From Streptomyces sp. BK340 (lineage in GTDB: Bacteria; Actinomycetota; Actinomycetes; Streptomycetales; Streptomycetaceae), in assembly GCF_007827595.1 (NCBI RefSeq), contig NZ_VISR01000016.1, positions 1 to 64,000 on the forward strand: a stretch of 64,000 nucleotides of DNA, read 5' to 3'. This document shows, in pieces, positions 17,422 through 27,513 of the stretch. How positions within the stretch are numbered: position 1 is the first letter of the stretch; each line of letters begins with the position of its first letter. The translations under genes and the position numbers were made by a program. Under the pieces are notes generated by a model. The model saw only the letters and a program-made list of their open reading frames with translations. It was not told the DNA's origin and made no database searches.

Positions 17422-20400
17422 GGTGCACCTCCTCCTGCGGTTCTTGGACCTCGACCGCCACGTTGGGCTCCACGGACCTCATCGAGTCTGCGACGAGCCA
17501 CCCTTCGCCGGGCTGGCCGAACTTCTTCAACAAAGCTGCCTGGTCTTTCTTCGTCCGCTGGTAGTACAGAGGCTCGCCCGACTCCCGCGCCTGGCTTGCC
17601 CGTCGGTCCCAGTCCCTCAGGAGGCTCCATACGGCGGAGCGTGTTTCCGGGGCTTCGAGGCCGTCGGCGCGCGTCACGTAGCCGAGGAACCGTTCCACGA
17701 GTCGATCAACCGCTTCGCGGATCCTGTCGTCCCCGAGGTCGAACCGACCCGCCGCTTCGTTTGGGGCGAGAGCGGTGAACGACTGCCGCAGCAGTGCCAC
17801 GAGCGCGCCGGCGAGCGATCGCTCGCGCGAGGCCAACGACCACGGCGTGACGCTCGTGGGCTCCACGCTCCGGTAGAGGGCCTCGTGGTAGCCACGGAAG
17901 GTCTCGAAGTGCGACCGATCACGGGCCCTTCCCGACCGGAACAGCGTGACGACGACGCCCTTCGTGTCTCCACGTCCGACACGGCTCGTGGCCTGGATGT
18001 ACTCGGCCGTGGTCTTCGGCTGTCCCACCATGAGCATCAGCGCGAGCCGCGGGATGTCGATGCCCACGGAGAGCATGTTCGACGAGAGGACCACGTCGAC
18101 GGCCTCCGGCGACTCGTCGGCCCTGACCCTGAGCGCGCGAAGATCGTTCGGCAGTTCCTCGGCTCCGCGACGGCTCGTCAGTTCCAGGACCTTCCCCGCC
18201 CTGACGGGCCGCAACGGGAAGCCGAGCCTCTCGGCTCGGGGCTCCAGACGACCGTTGACGTCATCGACGACCAGCGTCCCTGTACGCCCGAGCTCACGAA
18301 GACTGTTGTGGTACATGACCAGCGTCCAGTACGCGTCCCGTGACGCGGCGGACGGGGCGCGGGCGGCCAGCGCCTCCGGCATCTCCACCATGGGGGTGAC
18401 AGCTGCGATGACGGCCGACGGCTGCGAGACCGACTGCGGCATCAGGCCGACGTAAAGACGTCCTTCTCCGCTCTCCACCGGGCGGGAGAAGAAGGTCCGG
18501 TCGTCGTCGAGTCCCGATGGCGGATACAGGGCGACCTCACGCCCGTACAGTCCCTCCACCTGTTCCTCGGACGCGCGGATGGTGGCTGTCGAGGCCACGA
18601 CCTTGGGACTGGAGCCCGACCGGCTCAGCAGGAGCTGGATCACCGCGTCGAAGACGGCGACGGTGGTTCCGAGCGGCCCCGAGAGCAGGTGCAGCTCGTC
18701 CTGGATGATCATGGATGGTTGCCTGAAGGTGGTCCCGAGACCGAGCAGCCTGCCCGCTTCCGGCTTGAACTGCAGACGCGCGAACTTGTCGACGGTGGCC
18801 AGGAGGATCGTGGGCGGTTCCTTGTACAGCACCTCGTCGACGACCGCGAGCGGAAGCTCGCCTGCGAAGTCGCACGACGGGTCGACACAGTGGAGCACGA
18901 CGTCCACGCCCTCCAGACGCATGCCGTAGTCCTCTGGCTTGTCGCTCCTGAGCTTCGGCACCAAGGGCGTCAGACACCATGGGCAGCTCTCGACCTGGAA
19001 TTCGTTCGCCTCTTCCGGGCGCGCGGCCTTCTGAAGCCGTTTGAGTGCTTCACGCGCCTCTACTCGCGTGCCGGGGGTGACTTCGTTGCCCACCCACAGA
19101 CCGATCAAGAACGGCGCCATCCCCTTTGCCCGGTCGTCCGTGGCCCGCAGCCGCTCCATCGCGCAGACCAGTGCCGCGGCCCGTTGGAACTGTTGAGAGG
19201 TCAGGAGACGCAGGGTGTAGCGGGTGATGACGGCGGTTCCCCCGCCGGCCGTGCCGTGTGCGAGCCGTCGGCGGAACACCTCGATCGCGGCGAGACCCAG
19301 GTATGCCTCGGTCTTGCCGCCACCGGTCGGGAACCAGATGAGGTCGACGAGGTCCCGATCCTTGTGCCCCTCATCGATGGTGGAGGCCAGCGACACGAGT
19401 AGGAAGCCGAGCTGGAAGGGTCGCCACCGCGGCTCCGGCACCTGCTCCTCCGGTTTCCCGCGGTTGATGGACGCCTGCCGCATCTGAAGACGCATGGCGG
19501 TCATGCCGAGTGAGAAGGCCGTTCGAAGGTCCTGTTGTCCCGGCGCCCGGAGGAGGTCTATGCCTTCCCTCATCCTGTCGACGGCGTCCTGCGAACGCTC
19601 GGCGATGCGGACGGCCACGGCCCTGTCGTCGCTGAAAGCCTCCGCCCGTTCCATCTGGCGGGAGGCCCAGCCGGCGAACGCCTCGAGGAAGGCGTCCAAC
19701 GACCGAAGGACCGCATCGGGATCCTTGTCGATCTGCTGGAGGTGCCCCAGCTCCAAGGCCTCGGCCTCGGCCGTCCCTTCGTCGAACCCCGTGGTCTCGA
19801 CGGCGGGCACCACGAAGGCCGGCACGGGCTCGAGGAAGACCTTGGCACAACGGCCCTCCGCGAACTCCCAGTCCGCGGCCATTCCGTGCCCGACCGCGTA
19901 AACCTTCCGGTTTCGATAGCGCAGGCGCAGCTCGGCGGCTTCCGGGTCGGTGTCGATCGAGCGCGTCGTGTCGTACTCCCGGATCTCCGCCCCGGCGGAG
20001 GGAGCGGCGGCCAGGTGGACCTGGAACACCGTCCGAGGGATGTCGTGTCGGTCGTCGCCTGTTGATTCGGTCAGGACCCGTACGTGGACGGTGACCAACG
20101 AGTCGCCCTGGAAGTCGCGCCACCGCGACCCGATCTCGACCGAGACTCCACCCACGGAAAGGCGCTCGGGCCCCTTGTCCCGCCGGAGGTCGAGGCCGTC
20201 GACGGAGAACGGGGTACGCCGCCACCTGGGCGGCCCGTCTCCCTCGACAGCGGCGTACGTACCGCACGAGAAGTCGACGTCGACGGAGTCGCCGTCGGTG
20301 ACGAAGGAGAGCGCGACGGATGAGGGCTTCCAGTCCTCGGCCAGAGGGACACCGGCCCCGCTCTCCTCGACATCACCATCGGGGATATCCGCCGATACCT

Positions 20401-20581
20401 CTTCGTCCGTGTTCTCGTCGCCGTGAGAGCCTCGTGCCTCGGCTTCGACAGGGAACAGCATGCCGACGGCGTACTGCCGGTGAGGCAGGTTCGCCGTGAC
20501 CTCCTCGTCTCCGGCCTCGGGCCCCACGTAGGAGGCTCGGAGGTGGTGAAGGGCCTCCTTCTGGGCTGCTGTGAGGTTCAC
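17402..20581 (-). CDS. drmA: DrmA-like DISARM SF2 helicase
   Basis: Starting at GTG 20581, this is 1059 aa. That GTG overlaps the preceding stop as GTGA; the frame stays open to 21127 but the extra residues are an Arg/Pro-rich shadow of the upstream gene. Motifs are Walker A WFPTGGGKTEAYLGL (~415), DEAH-type IIQDELHLLSGPLG (~625), motif III VVASTATIRA and the C-terminal helicase block EYIQATSRVGRGD (~865). DrmA translocates on DNA in DISARM and acts with DrmB. The N-terminal ~400 residues are acidic and probably form the family-specific entry domain. Confidence 0.88.
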   Translation of the reverse strand: MNLTAAQKEALHHLRASYVGPEAGDEEVTANLPHRQYAVGMLFPVEAEARGSHGDENTDEEVSADIPDGDVEESGAGVPLAEDWKPSSVALSFVTDGDSVDVDFSCGTYAAVEGDGPPRWRRTPFSVDGLDLRRDKGPERLSVGGVSVEIGSRWRDFQGDSLVTVHVRVLTESTGDDRHDIPRTVFQVHLAAAPSAGAEIREYDTTRSIDTDPEAAELRLRYRNRKVYAVGHGMAADWEFAEGRCAKVFLEPVPAFVVPAVETTGFDEGTAEAEALELGHLQQIDKDPDAVLRSLDAFLEAFAGWASRQMERAEAFSDDRAVAVRIAERSQDAVDRMREGIDLLRAPGQQDLRTAFSLGMTAMRLQMRQASINRGKPEEQVPEPRWRPFQLGFLLVSLASTIDEGHKDRDLVDLIWFPTGGGKTEAYLGLAAIEVFRRRLAHGTAGGGTAVITRYTLRLLTSQQFQRAAALVCAMERLRATDDRAKGMAPFLIGLWVGNEVTPGTRVEAREALKRLQKAARPEEANEFQVESCPWCLTPLVPKLRSDKPEDYGMRLEGVDVVLHCVDPSCDFAGELPLAVVDEVLYKEPPTILLATVDKFARLQFKPEAGRLLGLGTTFRQPSMIIQDELHLLSGPLGTTVAVFDAVIQLLLSRSGSSPKVVASTATIRASEEQVEGLYGREVALYPPSGLDDDRTFFSRPVESGEGRLYVGLMPQSVSQPSAVIAAVTPMVEMPEALAARAPSAASRDAYWTLVMYHNSLRELGRTGTLVVDDVNGRLEPRAERLGFPLRPVRAGKVLELTSRRGAEELPNDLRALRVRADESPEAVDVVLSSNMLSVGIDIPRLALMLMVGQPKTTAEYIQATSRVGRGDTKGVVVTLFRSGRARDRSHFETFRGYHEALYRSVEPTSVTPWSLASRERSLAGALVALLRQSFTALAPNEAAGRFDLGDDRIREAVDRLVERFLGYVTRADGLEAPETRSAVWSLLRDWDRRASQARESGEPLYYQRTKKDQAALLKKFGQPGEGWLVADSMRSVEPNVAVEVQEPQEEVHHGEDQA

Positions 20582-22095
20582 TTCCCAACCTGCTTTCGAA
20601 GAAGATCCTGGAGCCGCTTCTTGTCGTGCTTGGACGCGACCACGTGGAGCGTGACCCGCGCCCGTGTGACGGCCACGTAGAAAGCGGCGAGTCCCCGGTC
20701 GTTGTACTCCTGGGGCAGGTCGCAGACGATGACGTGCTCTGCCTCCAGCCCCTTGGCGTAGCGGGGGTTGGTCACAAGGAATCCGGCCTCGCTCCTGCGC
20801 GGCTCGGCATCCTCGGACACACTGATGATCCAGACGTCCTGTCGGCGGGCCCCGTTCGCGACGAGGTCGCGAGCCACGGTCTCGGCCGCGGAGACGCCGG
20901 CCGTCCCGTCGGACCACCGCCATTCCACTCGGTCGCCATGGACGATGCCCGGGTCCCCGACGTCGGCGCCGAGGTACTCCTGCACGACGTGGACGATCGC
21001 ACGGGTGTTGCGCACGTTCCGGTCCAGGTCGTACTGGAGCGCCTCCTGCTGGACCAACTCGCAGACCTCCGGGTCGAACTCGCCGTCGACGCGTGCCTGG
21101 TTGTTGGGGTCGAGGAACATCCTCCACCGGCCGCCTTCTCGACCCCCGCGGATCACGGCGTCCAAGGCATCCATGCCTCCGGCGTTCATGAGGTCCTGTG
21201 CCTCGTCGACGAAGACGACGTCGTACTGCTTGTCACCGGACAGGTCCGCGAACGGAAGGAGATCGATCTCTCTGCCCTCGATCCGCGGGCCGAAGAAGTC
21301 GACCAGGGCGGGCGAGTGAAAGGTGATGAGCACCGACTTCCCTTCGCCCGCCTCCTGCTTCGCGCCCTCCGCCAGCACCAGGGATTTCCCGGTGCCCGCG
21401 CCACCGAAGACGAGCATCCTCGGGTTCCGGGAGAGCGCGGCCAAGACCCTGGCCTGGCCCTCGGTCGCTCGATTCTGCTCCTCCAGCACGGCGCCCCGCT
21501 GCGCGTCGATGACGGGCATCCTGGTGAACTCACCGAAGAGGCGCGCCCGGAGCGTCTCGGACCGGGCGACTCTGATTCCGTGGGGAGCGGTCCTCGCTTC
21601 GGCGGCGACCTTCTCGAAGGCTTCGGTCAGTGCGGCAATGCTCATCTGCTCCTTGGCCCACCAATGGCTCCCCTTCCATTCGACGGCTGCCGGAGGCGCG
21701 TCGATGTCGGGGGTGAGGGCAACGGCCTCGGTCGCGAACCAACCGACGCCTTCCTCCTGGAGGATGTCGCGCAGCGCGTACATCGCCGACTGCGCCTGGT
21801 CCATCGGCGACTCGCGCAACTTCTTCCAGTCACCGTGGCGGTCGATGGAGTACCAGACGCCGTCGTACTTCCTGACGCCCCCGCCCTTGACCTCGACGAT
21901 GATGACTACGCCGTTCCAGAGCACGACGAAGTCCGCTTCCCCCTGCTGCTTGACCGCGTGGCTCCGCAGCTTCACGGAGTGGAAGGCGACGGCGTCGGGG
22001 GGACCGTCGATCGCTCGCAGCAGTCGGGCCACCCGCCGTTCGGCGTTGCTGGTGGTGGTCGCCTCGATGTCGGCGAAATCCGGTATGAGGATCAT
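20578..22095 (-). CDS. NERD nuclease domain fused to a UvrD-like helicase
   Basis: This 505-aa protein starts at ATG 22095, overlapping the upstream stop as ATGA. The N-terminal ~125 residues are a NERD nuclease-related domain, with GEADFVVLWNGVVIIVEVKG giving the D...E-x-K pattern of a restriction-like fold. The rest is an SF1/UvrD-type helicase: Walker A FGGAGTGKSLVL (~230), Walker B VVFVDEAQDLMN (~297) and a C-terminal VAVTRARVTLHVV. It may supply the nuclease that DrmC (a PLD protein) would provide in classical DISARM; that substitution is inferred from position. Confidence 0.85.
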   Translation of the reverse strand: MILIPDFADIEATTTSNAERRVARLLRAIDGPPDAVAFHSVKLRSHAVKQQGEADFVVLWNGVVIIVEVKGGGVRKYDGVWYSIDRHGDWKKLRESPMDQAQSAMYALRDILQEEGVGWFATEAVALTPDIDAPPAAVEWKGSHWWAKEQMSIAALTEAFEKVAAEARTAPHGIRVARSETLRARLFGEFTRMPVIDAQRGAVLEEQNRATEGQARVLAALSRNPRMLVFGGAGTGKSLVLAEGAKQEAGEGKSVLITFHSPALVDFFGPRIEGREIDLLPFADLSGDKQYDVVFVDEAQDLMNAGGMDALDAVIRGGREGGRWRMFLDPNNQARVDGEFDPEVCELVQQEALQYDLDRNVRNTRAIVHVVQEYLGADVGDPGIVHGDRVEWRWSDGTAGVSAAETVARDLVANGARRQDVWIISVSEDAEPRRSEAGFLVTNPRYAKGLEAEHVIVCDLPQEYNDRGLAAFYVAVTRARVTLHVVASKHDKKRLQDLLRKQVGK

Positions 22096-25000
22096 GATCC
22101 CTGCTTTCGCCAGAGGCCCTCGTAGGCACGGAATCCGAGGAAGTCGTTGACCGCACCGAAGTTGTCGGCGACGTCCACGATGAGGCACTCCTCCTTGCCG
22201 CCGTTCTCAGGACCACGTAGACCGCGGCCGGCCATCTGGATGTAGGCGCTGGGACTGAACGTGGGCCTCGCGATGTACAGCGCCCGGACGCCGGGCGCGT
22301 CGAATCCCTGGATCAGCAGGTCGCAGTTGGCCAGAACCCTGATCTCGTTCCTCTTGAATCTCTCGATGACGTCACGGCGCGTCTGCCGTCCGGTCTGGCC
22401 GCTGACCGCCTCGGCCGCGACCTTCCGGTAACGCAGTGTCGCGGCGAGGACCTGGGCGGACAGGACGTTCGGCGTGAACACGAGGATCGGCCATTCCGGA
22501 TCCCGCTTCAGGATGTCGTCCACGAGGATCTTCATGCGGGCGTGGTTCCGGCCGATGCGGTCGAGGACCTGGGGTTCGAGTTTGCGCAGGGACCGTACCT
22601 GTGCGAGCTCGTCCGGCGCCAGCGGGACCTTCACGCCGTCCAGCACTTCGTGTCGGACCCTGGCGAGAACACCTCTCTTCGACAGCTCCGGGTAGGCGTT
22701 GCCGTCGAAGGCGCTCATCTTGTGGTGACCGAAGCGGGCCGCCAGTTCCTTCGTCGGCTCGGTGACGTCGCCGCTGCCCTTGAACGGCGTCGCCGAGATG
22801 CCCACCAGAGGCCGTTCCCAGCTACGACCGTCGACTCCGAGCCACCTGAGGATCTTCGTGTACATCTTCGACCCGCCGGCCCGGTGCGCCTCGTCGATGA
22901 ACACCGCGGAGGCCCTGCTCAGCCAGTCGTACTCAGGAGTGTCGGCCACTCGGTCGAGCTTGGCGTCGGTGGCCACGACCACACTGAACTCGGTGTCGGG
23001 TTCGTGGACGACGTTGGTGTTCCAGAGCCGGCCGATCGTCAACGGACGCTCGTCCCCGAGCCAACGCCAGACGGTGCCGAACGTCTGCACAGCCTGCTCG
23101 CAGAGCTCCTCCGACTGCGCGATCCAGAGCACGGTTCCGCTCATCTCGCCGTCGACGAACAGCCGCAGCACGGTTTCGGTGGCCACCCGGGTCTTCCCGG
23201 CTCCCGTCGGAAGTTCCACCATGCCCTTGAGCGCACGACCGTCCCGTCCCCGGGACGTCAGGACCTCCTGCAATTCCTCCCTGATCTTCTCCTGAAAGTC
23301 ATGCAGGGGCTTGAGCTTCACGGCACCGGGCACGACGAACTCATCGTCCTGGTGTCGGGTGCGACGCCCGGCGTACTTGGCACCGAACCCCATCTTCCGA
23401 AGCCAGGCGACGGTCGATGCTCCCCCCGCCCATGTCGTGGGGACGTCCGTGTACCCCTCGGCGCTGAACTCCTCCGCGAGAAGCTTGATCGAGTCGCTGC
23501 CATAGACGGTCAGGAACAGCTCGGCGACGGACGTGGAGCCGTTCACCAGGCCCTGGCCCTTGAGTGCCTGCCAGAGTCCCTTCGGCAGGTTCTCCTTCAG
23601 CGTGTCGTCACCGAAGTAGATCGCCAGCCGTTCCGCGTCACTCGACGCGGCCCGGGCGTCCTGCCGTTGCGTTTCGAGATGTTGGTCGACCCGTGCCTGG
23701 AGGATGTCGCTCAGCTCGGCGTTCGACAGGCGCAGGTCGAATGCCTCGTTGACGATCTGTAGGACACGCTGTTCGTCCAGGTCCGCTTGAACCACGAGGG
23801 TCAGTCCTTGGAGGTGCCATTCGAGCGACTGGTCCTCGACACCATCTTCCGTGGTCGCGCGCTTCGTGATCTGGACGGCCTTCGCCACGGTCGCGTTCAT
23901 GACCTTGTCCTCGACGAACGTCGAACGCAGTCCGGTGTACAGGTCGAGGACGCGCTCCTCGACCTGCCGACCGTCGACCAGCAGCGAGAAGGTGAAACTG
24001 TCCTCGAATCGACGGCATCCGACTATTTCGACGAACTGCTCTGCCTCATCCTGATCAACTTTGAGGTACGGCTTTTGCTTGGAAGTGAGGAACACGCGTT
24101 CCTCCTCGGTCGTCGCCAAATACACCGCATCGGGCCGCCTCGTCTCGATGATGCGTCCCACCCGGGCAGGGATCAGTACCGGATGCCCGCCCGGGTAAGC
24201 CAACCTACTTGCGGTGAGGACGAATCCCGTCAGCGCCGGATTGCTGATGGGTGAGGTGACCTCCGTCTGGAGGGCTTCACGCAGTACCTCCGAAGGAACC
24301 TCACTCAAATCCTTGGGCAGCGACAGAGCGTCCTCAACGTGGCGCAGTCCTCGGAAGAGAGGCAGTAGGGCCTCATACTCGACGAGCGACGCGGAGACTA
24401 CACGGTCGGGAGTCCGGTAACCGCGAGCCGACTTGAGCAGGCCGGCTCGGCCAGCCGCCCATCGAACAGGGGAAAGAACCCGGTGGCTGAGCCCCGTGTC
24501 GATGTCCGTGCAGAGCCAGTGACCTGCCTGGTCGAGTCTGAGCAGTCCTTCCGTCCACCGCTCGCGTACGAGTTCGGACGCGCCCGCGTCCTCCAACATC
24601 AGGAGTACCGAGAATGGACCGGGACCGTCCCCCCTGTCGAACTCCACCTGCTCGACGGGGCGTTCTCCGGGCCCGAGCCTCCGATTCACCTCGTCCAGCA
24701 CGTACTGGCAGTAGTCATCGAAGTGGACCTCGTCCTCGAGCGAGTACGAGCCGACCGGCTCGGTGATGACGCCTGCGGCGTGTGCGAGCTGGGGAACACA
24801 CTTCGTCCGGTCCAGAACTCGATCGGGTGCGCTGTCGCCAAGACCGTCGATGTCCAGCACGTACGTGGGTGGAGCCCAACCACCGTCGCGTGTCGGTACC
24901 TTGAGAGCACCTGCCTTGTTGCCCGCCACGACCTTCTGTGCCTGTGCCATGGGCACATCGGTGGCAGCGTCCCAGAACTTCGGGAGTTCGTCGTCCTCGG

Positions 25001-26804
25001 CCTCGGGCGACAGCCTGGCCATCCTGGCCTCGAACATCGAGAGAGGATCGAGGTCCCGGAAGCCTCTGTCCCCGAGCTTCTTTTCGACGCCGGGAACAGC
25101 CAGGAAGTCCGGATCGACGAAGCACGCTCCTTCGATGTCGACATCCTCGGCACGATGGAGGAAGACCCGGTCACGGTCCTTGATGGACAACATGCCGCCG
25201 GTCGTCGGTATGACCTTCGCGGGACCGAAGCCGTTGGGATTGCGCAGCACGAAATCGAGCGCCTTCGCTGCAGAGGCCACATCCGGCCCCTCCGCCCACT
25301 CACGCAGCCAAGACAGGACACCTCTCTTGGAGATCTTCTCCAACGCCTTCAAATCATCTCTGGGGCGTGAGTCGGCGAAGCCGGTCGAGACGCTGCACAC
25401 GTAGAGCGCCCTCAAGCGAGTCACACGCTGCTGACCGTTGGCGTAACAACGCCAGTGCGGCACGGCGTCGTCGGTGTGGGGCGATTTGATCCACTCTTCG
25501 TGGTCACGTTCGGACGCCTCACTGACGCCGAAGTCGAGGGGACGGAGCTCTAGCGGCGTGCGTAGCACGCCGGTCGCGTCGGGGATCAGAGCCTTCTCAC
25601 AGCCGAGCTGCGGAACATGGGCGCAGAGAATTTCGTCGCCGAAGGAATGGGTCTCACGGCCACGCGCCGGCATGTAGTCCAGGTGTGCTGCCGGATCGTC
25701 GACGGACGAGACCTTCGGCAGCATGTCCAGGAACATCCCCGAGAGAGTCACGAGGATCTCTCGGTTATACGTGTTCGAAAGCAGGGTGGTGCGGTCGTCG
25801 TTGACGCTCCAGGGGGCGTTGAAAAGGGCGGATGCCGAAGTCCTGTCCTGGAGCGGGAAATACGACCAGAACTCGCCCGTCCTCAGATGTGCGAAGCGTG
25901 CCGGCATCGCGACCGTGACCTTCATTCGGTCACGAGACACCGCTTCGCCGACTTCGATCCGAGCCTCGGGACTGGGTGCATGCATTCGGTTGTCGACGTA
26001 CCACTCTTCGTGGTCACCGTCTGGACGCTCGATCCGAAACCTGCCGTCGCCCAGCTCCCGCGACACATGACTCGTGACGAAGTTCGCGTCGGCTCCGATT
26101 ACCCGGAGCCGGATCTCACGCACCGAGTTGACGAAGAGGAGGAACTCGGATCGGAATTCCTCGATCTCCTTCTTGAGATTTTCCAGCCTCGTCGCATGCG
26201 GCAATCTGACTATCGTCACCGCCCACTCCGCCAGCTCGGCCAGGATCGCGTCCTTGACGAACTCGGCCTCCGCGTCGATCCGGGTCAGGGTCCTCAGAAC
26301 CGGGAGTCTCTTGGAGGCGGGCGCGATCGTCGCGATCGCCGCCTTCGCCTTCGACGAGTTGAACTCGAAGGCGACCGATCGGCTGAACACCTGTGGAGTG
26401 TCGGTGACCGCGAGCACCGACTTGAAACCGAGCCCGAACCGCCCGATCTCGTCGCCTCGTTTACCACTGAGATGCGCATGGGCGAGCGTGGTGAGGCCGC
26501 TTCGGGAGAACGGACGGCCAGCGTTCGCGCAGTACAGTGTCTGGCGGTCAAGGTCGAGGACGATCTCGACCCGCCCCGCTCCTTCCTCGTGTTCGGCGGC
26601 CCCCGACATGGCGTCAGCCGCGTTCTGCACGAGTTCCAGAAGCGTGCGGTTCGAGTAGCCCCCGACCCGGATGGACTCCTCCTGGTTGGCGTGCTCCGTG
26701 ATCAGGTTCGGATTCGCACGATACGAATCAATCGCCCGCCCGAAGAGGTCATCAACCTCGCGAACCAACCCGGCGTCGGGGACCCAATCGGCACGTTTGT
26801 TCAT
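22092..26804 (-). CDS. Sacsin-type GHKL ATPase fused to an SF2 DEAD/DEAH helicase
   Basis: This 1570-aa protein is the first gene of the minus-strand operon. The N-terminus has a sacsin/HSP90-like ATP-binding domain: LLELVQNAADAMSG (~55-68), YCANAGRPFSRSGL and RFGLGFKSVLAVTDTP (~125). The middle ~1000 residues have no motif recognised here. The C-terminal ~400 residues are an SF2 helicase with LPTGAGKTRVATE (~1200), VFIDEAHRAGG (~1303), GISATPFKGSG and QMAGRGLRGPENGG (~1520). A GHKL switch and a translocase in one chain suggest a sensor-motor. ATG 26804 is preferred to the adjacent GTG 26807. Neither DrmD nor DrmE of known DISARM classes is recognisable in it. Confidence 0.85.
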   Translation of the reverse strand: MNKRADWVPDAGLVREVDDLFGRAIDSYRANPNLITEHANQEESIRVGGYSNRTLLELVQNAADAMSGAAEHEEGAGRVEIVLDLDRQTLYCANAGRPFSRSGLTTLAHAHLSGKRGDEIGRFGLGFKSVLAVTDTPQVFSRSVAFEFNSSKAKAAIATIAPASKRLPVLRTLTRIDAEAEFVKDAILAELAEWAVTIVRLPHATRLENLKKEIEEFRSEFLLFVNSVREIRLRVIGADANFVTSHVSRELGDGRFRIERPDGDHEEWYVDNRMHAPSPEARIEVGEAVSRDRMKVTVAMPARFAHLRTGEFWSYFPLQDRTSASALFNAPWSVNDDRTTLLSNTYNREILVTLSGMFLDMLPKVSSVDDPAAHLDYMPARGRETHSFGDEILCAHVPQLGCEKALIPDATGVLRTPLELRPLDFGVSEASERDHEEWIKSPHTDDAVPHWRCYANGQQRVTRLRALYVCSVSTGFADSRPRDDLKALEKISKRGVLSWLREWAEGPDVASAAKALDFVLRNPNGFGPAKVIPTTGGMLSIKDRDRVFLHRAEDVDIEGACFVDPDFLAVPGVEKKLGDRGFRDLDPLSMFEARMARLSPEAEDDELPKFWDAATDVPMAQAQKVVAGNKAGALKVPTRDGGWAPPTYVLDIDGLGDSAPDRVLDRTKCVPQLAHAAGVITEPVGSYSLEDEVHFDDYCQYVLDEVNRRLGPGERPVEQVEFDRGDGPGPFSVLLMLEDAGASELVRERWTEGLLRLDQAGHWLCTDIDTGLSHRVLSPVRWAAGRAGLLKSARGYRTPDRVVSASLVEYEALLPLFRGLRHVEDALSLPKDLSEVPSEVLREALQTEVTSPISNPALTGFVLTASRLAYPGGHPVLIPARVGRIIETRRPDAVYLATTEEERVFLTSKQKPYLKVDQDEAEQFVEIVGCRRFEDSFTFSLLVDGRQVEERVLDLYTGLRSTFVEDKVMNATVAKAVQITKRATTEDGVEDQSLEWHLQGLTLVVQADLDEQRVLQIVNEAFDLRLSNAELSDILQARVDQHLETQRQDARAASSDAERLAIYFGDDTLKENLPKGLWQALKGQGLVNGSTSVAELFLTVYGSDSIKLLAEEFSAEGYTDVPTTWAGGASTVAWLRKMGFGAKYAGRRTRHQDDEFVVPGAVKLKPLHDFQEKIREELQEVLTSRGRDGRALKGMVELPTGAGKTRVATETVLRLFVDGEMSGTVLWIAQSEELCEQAVQTFGTVWRWLGDERPLTIGRLWNTNVVHEPDTEFSVVVATDAKLDRVADTPEYDWLSRASAVFIDEAHRAGGSKMYTKILRWLGVDGRSWERPLVGISATPFKGSGDVTEPTKELAARFGHHKMSAFDGNAYPELSKRGVLARVRHEVLDGVKVPLAPDELAQVRSLRKLEPQVLDRIGRNHARMKILVDDILKRDPEWPILVFTPNVLSAQVLAATLRYRKVAAEAVSGQTGRQTRRDVIERFKRNEIRVLANCDLLIQGFDAPGVRALYIARPTFSPSAYIQMAGRGLRGPENGGKEECLIVDVADNFGAVNDFLGFRAYEGLWRKQGS

Positions 26805-27333
26805 CACGACTACACCGCCTCAACTGCTGTCACCACGACGCAGGCTGACAGCCCTGCATCTACGTGGCTCCTGAACTACGATCGCCCTGTTTTTCACTCA
26901 TGCGTAAATCGCACACTGCCGGACCTGCTGCGGACAGTAAGAACAGCCACCCGATCAGGTCGGTTGTTGTGGCCTTGGCGGACGAGCCGTGGTCATCCGG
27001 CGTTCGAACGCCCAACTTGCGGCGGATCGGCGGAGTTAGGGCCCTAACTTTCTCTGCAACCAGCGCATCCCGATGCCAGCGATCGGGGCTGCAGGCTGGC
27101 ATCGCACATTCGTTGGCGGGATCAGCCGGGCGTATCCCTGCCCCAACGCACCGATGTTCAGGTTGGACCCAGATCTGAAGCCGCTGAGGCACGGCCGACT
27201 GCCCTGAAAGCGGAAGCCTTCGACATCGACCCTGGGTGCACCGCGCTGCGGGAGTGGCCCTGCCAGCCCCAGCGGGGTGCAGCCGGGTCTCCTCGTGTGT
27301 GACTGCGGGATCAATGAAGCGCCCGAGCCCCCC

Positions 27334-27352
27334 GCCTGGCCCCCCGCCAGGC
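27334..27352. terminator. Possible hairpin
   Basis: GCCTGGC and GCCAGGC form a perfect 7-bp stem around five C residues. It is not followed by a T-run, and no neighbouring gene clearly needs it, so a terminator role is only possible. Confidence 0.3.
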
Positions 27353-27496
27353 ATGCTCAACAACCCTCACAAGTCCCCCTTATTCATGGAGCTTAAGCGT
27401 TCAACAAAACGTCACGACAGGGAACCCCTGTTACCGATTCGCAATCTACGTGCGACATGCGGTGCGCTACGACAGAGATGTCACGCCATCAGGAAG

Positions 27497-27513
27497 TTTG
27501 CCTGCCAGGCAAA
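27497..27513. promoter_or_regulatory. Operator-like palindrome
   Basis: TTTGCCT-GCC-AGGCAAA is a perfect 7-bp inverted repeat with a 3-bp spacer. Its size suits a dimeric helix-turn-helix repressor. No regulator gene is visible nearby, so it may be left from the lost regulatory part of the integrated element. Confidence 0.35.

Noticed and set aside
20582..21127. Open frame extension giving DrmA 182 more N-terminal residues
   Set aside because: It overlaps the NERD-UvrD gene entirely, is Arg/Pro-rich, and the GTGA-coupled GTG at 20581 gives a normal start.
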